Assembly: GCA_963281255.1 (NCBI GenBank)
Contig: OY725491.1
Coordinates: forward strand, 930,001-994,000
Length of the DNA stretch: 64,000 nt
Source: Aphrocallistes beatrix
Taxonomy: Eukaryota; Porifera; Hexactinellida; Sceptrulophora; Aphrocallistidae
Reading direction: 5' to 3'
In this document: piece by piece, positions 21,508-31,279 of the stretch
How positions within the stretch are numbered: position 1 is the stretch's first letter
Layout: every line of letters begins with the position of its first letter
The notes under the pieces: generated by a model
Told to the model about the DNA's origin: nothing
The model's input: only the letters and a program-made list of their open reading frames with translations
Databases searched by the model: none
Position numbers and translations under genes: made by a program

Positions 21508-22925
21508 TCATTTTATTCTTTAACTAAGATTCAACTTTGATTTTTCGATTCTCTTATCTGAACTATTTAACTTCTCTCTATGTACCCTCAAGCTCGATTT
21601 TACTGTAGTTAATTCTAATCTATTATTTTTCCCGCGTTTAACTGTAGTTTCAGTGGTTTTCAATCTTTTTGTTATTTCGGAACCCCAAATATGTTGCTAC
21701 AATCTAGCAGAACCCTACCCTTTCTCCATAAATAAATAATGCGTATAAATTTACCCTTGATAAGTTATTCCAGGTATGATGGAAATAGCACAAAAACCGG
21801 AAATAGTTCGGGCATGCCTAATTTCCGGGACGGGACGAGTCAAGATGCCTAATCTCCCGGACGGGACAGAAAAGATACCTAATTTCCGGGATGGGATTCC
21901 GTCCCGTCCCGGAAATTAGGCATGCCCAATAGTTCGGCTTTCCAAAAAAGGTAATAGTTCATATGGAAACCATCATTAATCCTAATGATAAAAAGTCGAA
22001 ATCTGCAATTCGAACTATTTCCTTTTTCGAAAAGTTGAACCGTTTCTGCATTACCTTTTGGAATATATCAGAAGAGTAATTCGGAATACATAGAGGTAGA
22101 AATTACAGGTCATCAACACAACAGCGAATATATTATTAGTCAATTCTCCAAAACATACAAGTTTCATCACTTTCTTGATTACGAAAATTGTGTTGTTACA
22201 CTAGCGTTGCGATAGACGACAATTATATATTCAATAATTGGGTTCAACCTTTGATCAATTTCAACTCAGAATAAGCATAAATATTCTCGAGAAGTCCCCT
22301 GAACCCTTAAGAATCACTGATCTATGTACACTATGTCAGATCTCAGAAAAAGTAGATATTTGTCATACGTATATTGACTAGTCATAATTTCGAACGGGTT
22401 TGTGTACCATGTTTATACAAGTTAATACATTATAAGGTCTATTTTGGTTGTTTGGCGATTTTAGGCTATAATAAGCACACAATGGAACTAACCAATCCTA
22501 ACATTACAAACGTCCCAATTCGTTCACTCTTTTATTGAGCTAATTCTCACGAGTTTCCCGTTTTTACATGAAATTTCTCCATTATGTCCCGCTTTTATCA
22601 TGGCTTAAGTTGGCATATGCAATCCTAGTATGAAAATTCAGCGAAGCATCAACTCATGAGATTTATAGTCAAAGAATTATACAACGAAATCATGTTGGTT
22701 AAAAGCATTGCATGACATTAGCTAATGAACAATTAATCCAATATATCCGCCTGCTAACCATGAAATTGGCTTCGTTCTGAAGTGAATTAAATTCTAAACC
22801 ACTGATACATATATAGGTACAATGTACAAGTGCTATGGCTAACTACCTAGTCTTCCTCTGCCAATTCAATAGTATAAATACACCACTGCATTCTCCGACT
22901 AATTTAGTTAGACTGCATATCCATC
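21508..22925. other. Spacer between dynein and SOWAH genes
   Basis: Contains the GGCATGCC element at 21811-21927 and a family Q half at 22505-22625. ATAAATAAATAA near 21729 may serve dynein 3' end formation. The rest shows no gene; SOWAH promoter sequence presumably lies in its last few hundred bases. Confidence 0.5.
21811..21927. mobile_element. Mutator-like short element, second GGCATGCC copy
   Basis: GGCATGCCTAATTTCCGGGA and its complement. AATAGTTCG stands at both sides (21802-21810 and 21928-21936); because of shared G bases the duplication is 8 or 9 bp. Confidence 0.75.
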
Positions 22926-24182
22926 ATGTCTCATGCCTTGTCTGCTGCCCAGAAGCAGTTCAATCAGTTCGGAACTCTCCCGGAGCTCACACACGGAATG
23001 GTACTCGACTACTTCATCGAGAATCATAACCGCGTGCAGAATATCACCTTGGTGAAAGATTTCCAGTTCTTTCTATCTAAGAACGAAGAACAAGTCCTGA
23101 ATCGTACGAAATTCAAAGAGTTTGTGGACGAATTATCTTTTATTAAAATTGAGCCAAGTGGCGAGAAGTATCTTCTTCTCAAAGAGCCATTTCGAGTGCC
23201 GAAGAGATTGCCGAAAACGAGCACCACACGAATGCCAGATTTTCGACACAGCTTGAAAGATAGTTTCACCCCTCCAGACCTCATATTGCCTTCTGATGCA
23301 TTTCCGGCGGCCAACGGTTCGCCAGTTCTCTCAGGAAATCCGCTGAGCAGGCAGTCGCTGTCACCGTCCAGACCTCCTCCGCATGCGCCGATCGTTTCCT
23401 CGATCTCAGTCCCCCCTCCGAAGGAGAGCACCAAGTACCCCAGCCCCCTCTTGCGTCCACACTCGGAGCACCACCGCAGCACCACACCCACATTCTCCCG
23501 CGGGAGACAAGAGTTGGACAAATTCATGCCGGCTGGTCTGCGGTCCAATTCGGACACCACTTCTTTCAACTCGTCCGAGCCAGACAGATCTTCCATGGAT
23601 CTCTCTCGCAGTCTGGAGCACGCCTGGGTCACGGCCTGTGTCACAGGGAATAACGAGCAGATCCACCGCATGCTCCTGGAAGACCCGAACTTCTGCCACT
23701 ACCAGGACTACATATTCGGGTACACAGGGGTTCATTGGGCCGGGAAGCAAGGCCATCTCGAGATCATGGCTTCCCTGATCATGGCTGGAGCAGATGTGAA
23801 CGCCAGGTCATTCGGAGGCTACACCCCACTGCACCTAGCTGCTCAGCAAAACCTTGAGAAAGTGATTGACTTCTTAGTCAATCAGTGTATCGCTGATATC
23901 GACGCTAGAGATAACTACGGAAAACCGCCGGCAGATTATCTCCCCGATTACGCATCGAAACGGTCCCGCTATTGGCTCCGGAAGCAGCTGTACCCCGCCG
24001 TGTACTCCCCCCTGCACTACAACCCTCAGGCGAAGCAGGAAGTGAAAAGGTTCTTCGGTTCTCAAGGAGAGTTGAATGCGTTGGAGAGGACTACATCCAA
24101 AATTCGCGCCAGCTTTCGCAGGAAAAGCAAATCGATCAACCTACAACGCTCCAATACTGTCAGTACGATTAATAGTACTTAA
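22926..24182 (+). CDS. SOWAH: Sosondowah-type ankyrin repeat protein (SOWAH), single exon
   Basis: Intact 418-residue reading frame with ATG in CATCATGTC at 22926. Residues about 25-87 (LDYFIENHNRVQNITLVKDF and onward to KYLLLK) match the N-terminal winged-helix-like SOWAH domain. Residues about 100-200 are a low-complexity Ser/Pro/Arg linker. Residues about 228-330 hold two clear ankyrin repeats: GYTGVHWAGKQGHLEIMASL followed by GGYTPLHLAAQQNLEKVIDF and IDARDNYGKPPADYL. The tail is basic and Ser-rich (RASFRRKSKSINL). SOWAH proteins are poorly understood; a scaffold or nuclear role is only inferred. Family members are usually 400-800 residues, so this is full length. No intron is visible. Part of it is duplicated downstream at 25149. 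Confidence 0.88.
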   Translation: MSHALSAAQKQFNQFGTLPELTHGMVLDYFIENHNRVQNITLVKDFQFFLSKNEEQVLNRTKFKEFVDELSFIKIEPSGEKYLLLKEPFRVPKRLPKTSTTRMPDFRHSLKDSFTPPDLILPSDAFPAANGSPVLSGNPLSRQSLSPSRPPPHAPIVSSISVPPPKESTKYPSPLLRPHSEHHRSTTPTFSRGRQELDKFMPAGLRSNSDTTSFNSSEPDRSSMDLSRSLEHAWVTACVTGNNEQIHRMLLEDPNFCHYQDYIFGYTGVHWAGKQGHLEIMASLIMAGADVNARSFGGYTPLHLAAQQNLEKVIDFLVNQCIADIDARDNYGKPPADYLPDYASKRSRYWLRKQLYPAVYSPLHYNPQAKQEVKRFFGSQGELNALERTTSKIRASFRRKSKSINLQRSNTVSTINST

Positions 24183-25148
24183 AGAGATTACCTAAATCCT
24201 TACCGACTAGTCCCTGCTACTAGATCTATGTATTTTAATATTACACAGTTTGTTACTCTTTTATTTGTTTGCTAATACAGTGGAGTCTCCGAATAACGGA
24301 CACATTAAGGACATGGGTTTTGTCCGTTGTAGATAGATGTCTGCTGCTTGGAGAGTGCTTAAAACTATTACATACGTACTACGCTTATACACATTAATCG
24401 AGTTTTAATACAGTAGAACTCGGTTAGTACGTACTCGTTTCTCTGAACCAGAATTCATTAATTATATAGATTTCTATGTAAAATCAACTCTGTTAGTACG
24501 TACTTACGGATAGTACGTACTTTTTTCCGCTTCCCGGAGGGGTACGTAGTAACCGAGTTCTACTGTAGTAAGGATTATTTCTGATCAAAATTCTACATAT
24601 TTTCTGATCAAAATATTCTCGTCAAAGGTGATCTGGTTGAAACTAGACCAATCAATCAATCATGAAATTGTTGAGTTCGTTAGAAGTCACATACCTAAGA
24701 AAGTACCTTTTCAAATCCCACACTATTTAGTCCCTTCCCCTTTATCCCCGTGATAAGGATGCAATCATTTTTTGGTTCATAGTGGTATCATGTCACGGTT
24801 AAAATTCTTTTGAGGTCAGAAATTTTTGCATTACGTAATGTTGAATAACTCAAACTCTTTGGATTCACTTTTTCATTTCTTCTCTGAAACTGCATTTACA
24901 ATTGACTTCCTGCTATTCGACAAAATTTATCAATGAGTATTTGTCTAATTGAGTCAACTTCCTTGAAACCCATGAACCTATGTATTAATCGGATTAGCTG
25001 TAATCAATCTCAGCTTCCTCGCTATCATCTTACTGACTATCCTTAATTATTACAAATTCACTTTGCAATTAAGTATTGCATACTATGGCTCTTGCACCAT
25101 CTGTTATTGTTTATGAATAATTATCTGAAAACAAAATCATTTCCGGAT
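24183..25148. other. Spacer between SOWAH and its partial copy
   Basis: 24278-24350 is a half element of family K (CAGTGGAGTCTCCGAATAAC). 24411-24565 is a complete family F element (CAGTAGAACTCGGTTAGTAC and complement). The remainder, 24570-25148, has nothing recognisable. Confidence 0.6.
24411..24565. mobile_element. Pogo-style element, family F
   Basis: CAGTAGAACTCGGTTAGTAC and GTAACCGAGTTCTACTG; internal GTACGTACT repeats; relative at 52598-52784. Confidence 0.8.
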
Positions 25149-25799
25149 TAGTTGGACAAATTCATGCCGGCTGGTCTGCGCTCCAATTCGGACACCGCTT
25201 CTTTCAACTCGTCCGAGCCAGACAGATCTTCCATGGATCTCTCTCGCAGTCTGGAGCACGCCTGGGTCACGGCCTGTGTCACAGGGAATTACGAGCAGAT
25301 CCACCGCATGCTCCTGGAAGACCCGAACTTCTGCCACTACCAGGACTACATATTCGGGTACACAGGGGTGCATTGGGCCGGGAAGCAAGGCCATCTCGAG
25401 ATTATGGCTTCCCTGATCATGGCTGGAGCAGATGTGAACGCCAGGTCATTCGGAGGCTACACCCCACTGCACCTAGCTGCTCAGCAAAACCTTGAGAAAG
25501 TGATTGACTTCTTAGTCAATCAGTGTGTCGCTGATATCGACGCTAGAGATAACTACGGAAAACCGCCGGCAGATTATCTCCCCGATTACGCATCGAAACG
25601 GTCCCGCTATTGGCTCCGGAAGCAGTTGTACCCCGCCGTGTACTCCCCCCTGCACTACAACCCTCAGGCGAAGCAGGAAGTGAAAAGGTTCTTCGGTTTT
25701 CAAGGAGAGTTGAATGCGTTGGAGAGGACTACATCCAAAATTCGTGCCAGCTTTCGCAGAAAAATAAAGCTTCGCCTATTTGAAAATGTTTTGTGAACA
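25149..25799 (+). pseudogene. Partial duplicate of the SOWAH ankyrin half
   Basis: From TTGGACAAATTC at 25149 to about 25765 the sequence copies 23513-24128 without indels. I count 10 base differences (6 silent, 4 changing the protein: Thr to Ala, Asn to Tyr, Ile to Val, Ser to Phe), about 98% identity. The SOWAH domain and most of the linker are absent; the first in-frame ATG is at 25164. After the homology ends the frame runs into KLRLFENVL and stops at 25797. The left breakpoint sits directly after ATTAG, which resembles a splice acceptor, so use as an alternative terminal exon cannot be excluded, but I find no donor in the parent gene that would join in frame. Most likely a recent, truncated tandem duplicate. 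Confidence 0.75.
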
Positions 25800-26226
25800 A
25801 ACCCCCTGAGTTGCTGAGAGTATGCGATTTCCATTGTAACTCCCTTTGCTGCATTTGCTGTGTATAATATTGATTTTAAATATTGTATAAATGAGCGAAT
25901 CTCAACCAATTATTATGTTGATAAATTCATTGAATTTTTGTGTTTTGAGTAGTATAATGCGGTTTGAACTTCTATGTTATACCAGCTGATGTCCTGTATT
26001 TATTGCGATATGGTTTCACAACAATTTACTGCAATCATTGTTACAATATCATTCTTTGATTTTAATTCATAGCGGAATATTCCATTTGGATGTAACCTAA
26101 TATTATAATTATTACTAAATATTGTGACTGTTTGAAGTTTTTCGTTATAAAACTTGTCACTTCCATTTCAACAAATATTGGTTAGCAATCTTATCGGTTG
26201 ATTAGAGAGATAGGTTAAAGTATATA

Positions 26227-26713
26227 CACTCGAACCTCTCTTATCCGGACCTCCGATATCCGGGCACCTCTCTCAACCGGGCAGCGCTTTCGACATTTAG
26301 TCAATATGCATTATCCTATTTTCAAGTCAATTATTAACCACAATTCCAACAATCATTATCATGTAATATTATTTAATGAACTTTGATAATGAATTTGGAA
26401 GATTGCGACATCTAATATATTCAGGGGTAAATACTGCTTAAAATGTATTAATCAATCGCAATGGAATAGTTTCTTTTCCTTTATAGAATATCTATTTTAC
26501 AATCAACTCTCTTATCCGGAACTCAAATTTTGATAACCTCTAAGTTCCGGGCACTAGATATTGTTTAAACTAACCCATTATACAAATTGACAGTTTTAAC
26601 ACTATAAACTGCTATTCAAGTTGATTTCTGAGTTACGGGCACCTCTCTTATCCGGACCTCCGATATCCGGGCACCCTCCGGTCCGGTACAGCCCGGATAA
26701 AAGAGGTTCGAGT
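26227..26713. mobile_element. Palindromic element, family G
   Basis: CACTCGAACCTCTCTTATCC and complement, TA on both sides. CTCTTATCCGGA recurs three times in the same direction, and the GGACCTCCGATATCCGGGCA block is present at both halves. Confidence 0.75.
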
Positions 26714-26806
26714 GTACTTGAAACAACATTATATCCTGCAACATCTAACAGTCCGATTTCTACCGAATTTCGTATGTAAGATTCCTTTAGATTTGTATTA
26801 GAAATA

Positions 26807-27296
26807 CAGTCAAGGTCGCTTAATATGAACATTCGTTTATTATGAACTAACCACCTGGTCCCAATTTCATTTTTTAGATAGGATTTGTATTGATTCAAGT
26901 TCGCTTAATATGAAGTATCTGGGATACAGACAATTCGTGACATTACAATTCGTGACATACAATTCGTGACATTACAATTCGTGACATTCTTGTAGTCGTG
27001 TAAACAATCATTAGTTGAGATTAAAGAGTTTCATTCAACTTTTTTTGATTAATTAAAGATGAAAGACAATTACAACTAAAAGAATTACTTCCCGAGAGAG
27101 AAATTCATTCTCACATTCTAACATTGAATTCATCAATTCTATGTTGAATAGTCACAAATAGCAATGTCACGAATAGTAATGTCACGAATTGTATGTCACG
27201 AATTGTAATGTCACGAATTGTCTGTATCCCCGAAGTATCTCTATTATGAACATATTTTTTGGTCCCCTGGTGCTTCACAATAAGCGACCCTGACTG
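26807..27296. mobile_element. Pogo-style element, family C, interrupted
   Basis: CAGTCAAGGTCGCTTAATAT and complement. The element is split by a 311-bp insertion at 26921-27231. Confidence 0.8.
26921..27231. mobile_element. Small foldback element with 9-bp duplication
   Basis: GGGATACAGACAATTCGTGA at the left and its complement at the right; GAAGTATCT on both sides (26912-26920 and 27232-27240). Arms consist of direct repeats of ACAATTCGTGACATT, four at the left and about five at the right. No coding capacity. Confidence 0.85.
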
Positions 27297-28611
27297 TACC
27301 ATCACTTCTGGTTTCTATATTATAAACCTTGACACCTTCACGGAATAGTTTATTTGATTCCTTTAAAACAGTTCTGCTGAGTTATCAATAAGAATCCTTC
27401 TGGCATTCATTAGTTGCTGGAACTAATGGAATGGAGAGTATTGCCATTATTTTGATTTTACTCAGAATCGTAGAGATATCGTATTAATGGTCTCCTTTCT
27501 TCTTAATTCTTACAAATGTTCCATAGAGTTTACGGCCATATTGTTCCATCCTTATGCATCTCTCGACTCTCCAGATGTTATCAATCTCTTCAATTCATTA
27601 TCTGGCTTTGCACTGACTGACCTTATCTGTGTACCATAATGTTATGAGTGGAATCACCATACATTGTTAGCGTCTCATTGTGAAAGGATACTCGTGTTCA
27701 TCTCATTGTCACTTTTGTCATAATTTCGTGGGTTGCAAGCATTGTTGAGTTTAGAACTCCACAAGATCTGAAAGTTTAATGTGAGAGATTTCTGTAAACA
27801 ATGGAAAGCTTCATGTTAACTCGATAGAGGTCCTCAAGCTGAATGCTACGGACCACTAGTCTCTTCTTATCTTACTTATCTGGTTGTGGATTTTTAAACA
27901 TGTAACATCTCAAATTTATGTTTAGACTATATATGTATTAAAAGGTGGATTTATTTTGATTGACTCGTCTTGGAATACTTGCGTCTATCACAGATAACGA
28001 ACATATATTCATTTGTATCCTTGTCCAATATACTAGAATCTTGGCAAAATCAGTTTATCCTTCTCCCAAAACGGACACTCCGAAAAGCGGAAAACCCTTC
28101 TAAAGCGGACAAAGCCATGTCCCCAATGTTTCCGTTATTCGGAGACTCCATTGTAAACAATTTTCTAGCAGAAAATTTTACACAAAATTAGATACTAAAA
28201 TTTCCGATTTGTCAATGGAATGGTTGCTATCATTTACAATACATATTTATGTATCCCACGTTACATGAATAGAATCTGTACTTAGAACATCTTACAGTAG
28301 TTTCTGATTACGTTATGCTGTAAGTATTTAATTAACCTGGAATGACCTGGGGTCCATTCTATTTATGCTTGGATCCCACATTTCTATGGCTTCCCTAAAT
28401 GACTTTCCCAAAATGACTTAACCGGAAATGAGTTAGCAAAATCCATTGTCATTGAAGGATATATTATTAATTAAATACGATAACTAACTTTTGGGAAGGA
28501 AATATGTCTAATTAATTGTCAGTGTGCATTCCTTCACCTCAAATGATGGTATAATCCTACTTAATGCTGATACACCGTTAGATGATTGGAAACATTTCCA
28601 AGGAAAATATA
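27297..28611. other. Spacer without a gene
   Basis: 28066-28152 is the other half of family K (TTATTCGGAGACTCCATTG); 28352-28452 is a family R fragment. Otherwise nothing recognisable. Confidence 0.5.
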
Positions 28612-28644
28612 ATAAACCCCGATTATCCGAAACGGCAACGGAAG

Positions 28645-29235
28645 CTTATAATAAAAAGTCGAGAGAGCATGCTCGTTAAGTCGAGAGAGCATGCTCGTTA
28701 GGTCGAGAGAGCATACTCGTTAGGTCGAGAGAGCATGCTCGTTATATACTCCATTGGGGTAAGCAGAACTTTCGTCCCTGGAATTTTTGTCTCATTAGAG
28801 ACCAAAATAACCGGGCACTAATATGTAAGGAACGGAAATTGAGGCTTTTGGAGTGGAGTATGTTTGAAAAAAAGGGTGAAAATGAGGCATTTTGATTGAA
28901 AAATCATTAGGTGCGAAAAGGGCATTTCAGGGGACGAAAGTTCCGCCATTCCTCCATTGGTTACCAACATCATACCTACTTATAATAGTAGGAAGTTATT
29001 ACATAGTATATGAAACTTCTCGAACTAATTTAAACCAATTTTACATCAGGATTTTTATAGTTGATACTCCGTCGGGAAGTACAGTATCTAGGGCGCATGT
29101 AGTAGATTCAAATCAGTAAATACTTGTACCTTTTTTGAACATAAAGAAGGTATAAATGTAAGGAGCATGCTCTCTCGACCTAATGAGCATGCTCTCTGGA
29201 CTTAACGAGCATGGTCTCTCGACTTTTCAATACCT
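28645..29235. mobile_element. Foldback element with 22-bp direct-repeat arms
   Basis: Four units of GTCGAGAGAGCATGCTCGTT at 28659-28745 face three inverted units at 29161-29228. CAACGGAAG occurs at both sides (28636-28644 and 29236-29244), 9 bp. The host sequence appears to be another palindrome (CCCCGATTATCCGAA before, TTCAGATAATCTGGG after). Confidence 0.8.
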
Positions 29236-29422
29236 CAACGGAAGTGGTACTTAGTGGCATTTGGGTGGCACGAGGGGTTCAGATAATCTGGGTTTCACCC
29301 ACCAATCAATCCTGTTTGCCTCAGAATATAACTGTGCGTATGAGAGCTAACTTTCAACATTAGTAAATTCTGTTATTCACAATCTAACCATGGATGCACA
29401 ACTAAAATAGTTTATCTATGCT

Positions 29423-31090
29423 ATGGGTGTGAAGTTAGCAGCACGTTCAGCAGCGAAAAGTGAGCAGGGTATAATTAGTCCCAGTTTCACAGTGCCTAGT
29501 AGGATCTTGATCAAATTTGAAACAGAACATTATAAGCGAGGTAGCTTTGTGTCATTTTAATATCTAACGGCTACTGATTAAAACCACTTGACAATGACGA
29601 TGCAAATTTGATGAAATTTCTATAGGATTTCAGTATAGCTCAAAGTGAGCAGGGTATAACTAGTTCTAGTTTCGCAGTGCCTTGTGGGATCTTGGTCAAA
29701 TTTGAGACAGGACATTATGAGCGAGGTAGCTTTGTGTCATTTTAATATCTAACGACTACTGATTAAAACCACTTGACAATGACGATGCAAATTTGATGAA
29801 ATTTCTATAGGATTTCAGTATAGCTCAAAGTGAGCAGGGTATAACTAGTTCTAGTTTCGCAGTGCCTTGTGGGATCTTGGCCAAATTTGAGACAGGACAT
29901 TATGAGCGAGGTAGCTTTGTGTCATTTTAATATCTAACGGCTACTGATTAAAACCACTTGACAATGACGATGCAAATTTGATGAAATTTCTATAGGATTT
30001 CAGTATAGCTCAAAGTGAGCAGGGTATAACTAGTTCTAGTTTCGCAGTGCCTTGTGGGATCTTGGCCAAATTTGAGACAGGACATTATGAGCGAGGTAGC
30101 TTTGTGTCATTTTAATATCTAACGGCTACTGATTAAAACCACTTGACAATGACGATGCAAATTTGATGAAATTTCTATAGGATTTCAGTATAGCGCAAAG
30201 TGAGCAGGGTATAACTAGTTCTAGTTTCGCAGTGCCTTGTGGGATCTTGGCCAAATTTGAGACAGGACATTATGAGCGAGGTAGCTTTGTGTCATTTTAA
30301 TATCTAACGGCTACTGATTAAAACCACTTGACAATGACGATGCAAATTTGATGAAATTTCTATAGGATTTCAGTATAGCTCAAAGTGAGCAGGGTATAAC
30401 TAGTTCTAGTTTCGCAGTGCCTTGTGGGATCTTGGCCAAATTTGAGACAGGACATTATGAGCGAGGTAGCTTTGTGTCATTTTAATATCTAACACCTCCC
30501 GATTAAAACCACTTGGCAATGACGATGCAAATTTGATGAAATTTCTATAGGATTTCAGTATAGCTCAAAGTGAGCAGGGTATAACTAGTTCTAGTTTCGC
30601 AGTGCCTTGTGGGATCTTGGTCAAATTTGAGACAGGACATTATGAGCGAGGTAGCTTTGTGTCATTTTAATACCTAACACTTCCTGATTAAAACCACATG
30701 ACAATGACGGTGCAAATTTGATGATATTTCTATAGGATTTCAGTATAGCTCAAAAGTGAGCAGGGTATAACTAGTTCTAGTTTCGCAGTGCCTTGTGGGA
30801 TCTTGGTCAAATTTGAGACAGGACATTATGAGCGAGGTAGCTTTGTGTCATTTTAATACCTAACACCTCCTGATTAAAACCACATGACAATGACGGTGCA
30901 AATTTGATGATATTTCTATAGGATTTCAGTATAGCTCAAAAGTGAGCAGGGTATAACTAGTTCTAGTTTCGCAGTGCCTTGTGGGATCTTGGTCAAATTT
31001 GAGACAGGACATTATGAGCGAGGTAGCTTTGTGTCATTTTAATATCTAACACCTCCCGATTAAAACCACATGACAATGACGATGCAAAAA
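29423..31090. repeat. Left arm: nine 185-bp direct repeats
   Basis: The marker TGAGCAGGGT recurs at 29461, 29646, 29831, 30016, 30201, 30386, 30571, 30757 and 30943, a spacing of 185, then 186, 186 bp. Inner units are nearly identical. The outermost unit is distinct (ATTAGTCCCAGTTTCACAG instead of ACTAGTTCTAGTTTCGCAG) and matches the outermost unit of the right arm. Confidence 0.95.
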
Positions 31091-31279
31091 TTGGACATTT
31101 CTATTTAACTCACTATAGTTAGTTTGCAATGTGAAATTATTGAATTGATTACTGACTAACAATATAACACATTTAGATGATTCTATAGCTTCTAATTTCA
31201 CAATTCGCTATCCTAATGTATGTCAAGGCTAATCCTTGTACATGTAAATATCGTTAACTAACATTTTCATCCTAAATGA

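Noticed and set aside
23024..23756. Long antisense frames over SOWAH
   Set aside because: Shadows of the GC-rich coding strand; the sense frame has the conserved domains.
28659..28745. Palindrome-rich 22-bp repeats that could suggest a CRISPR or operator array
   Set aside because: An inverted counterpart and 9-bp flanking duplication identify them as transposon arms.
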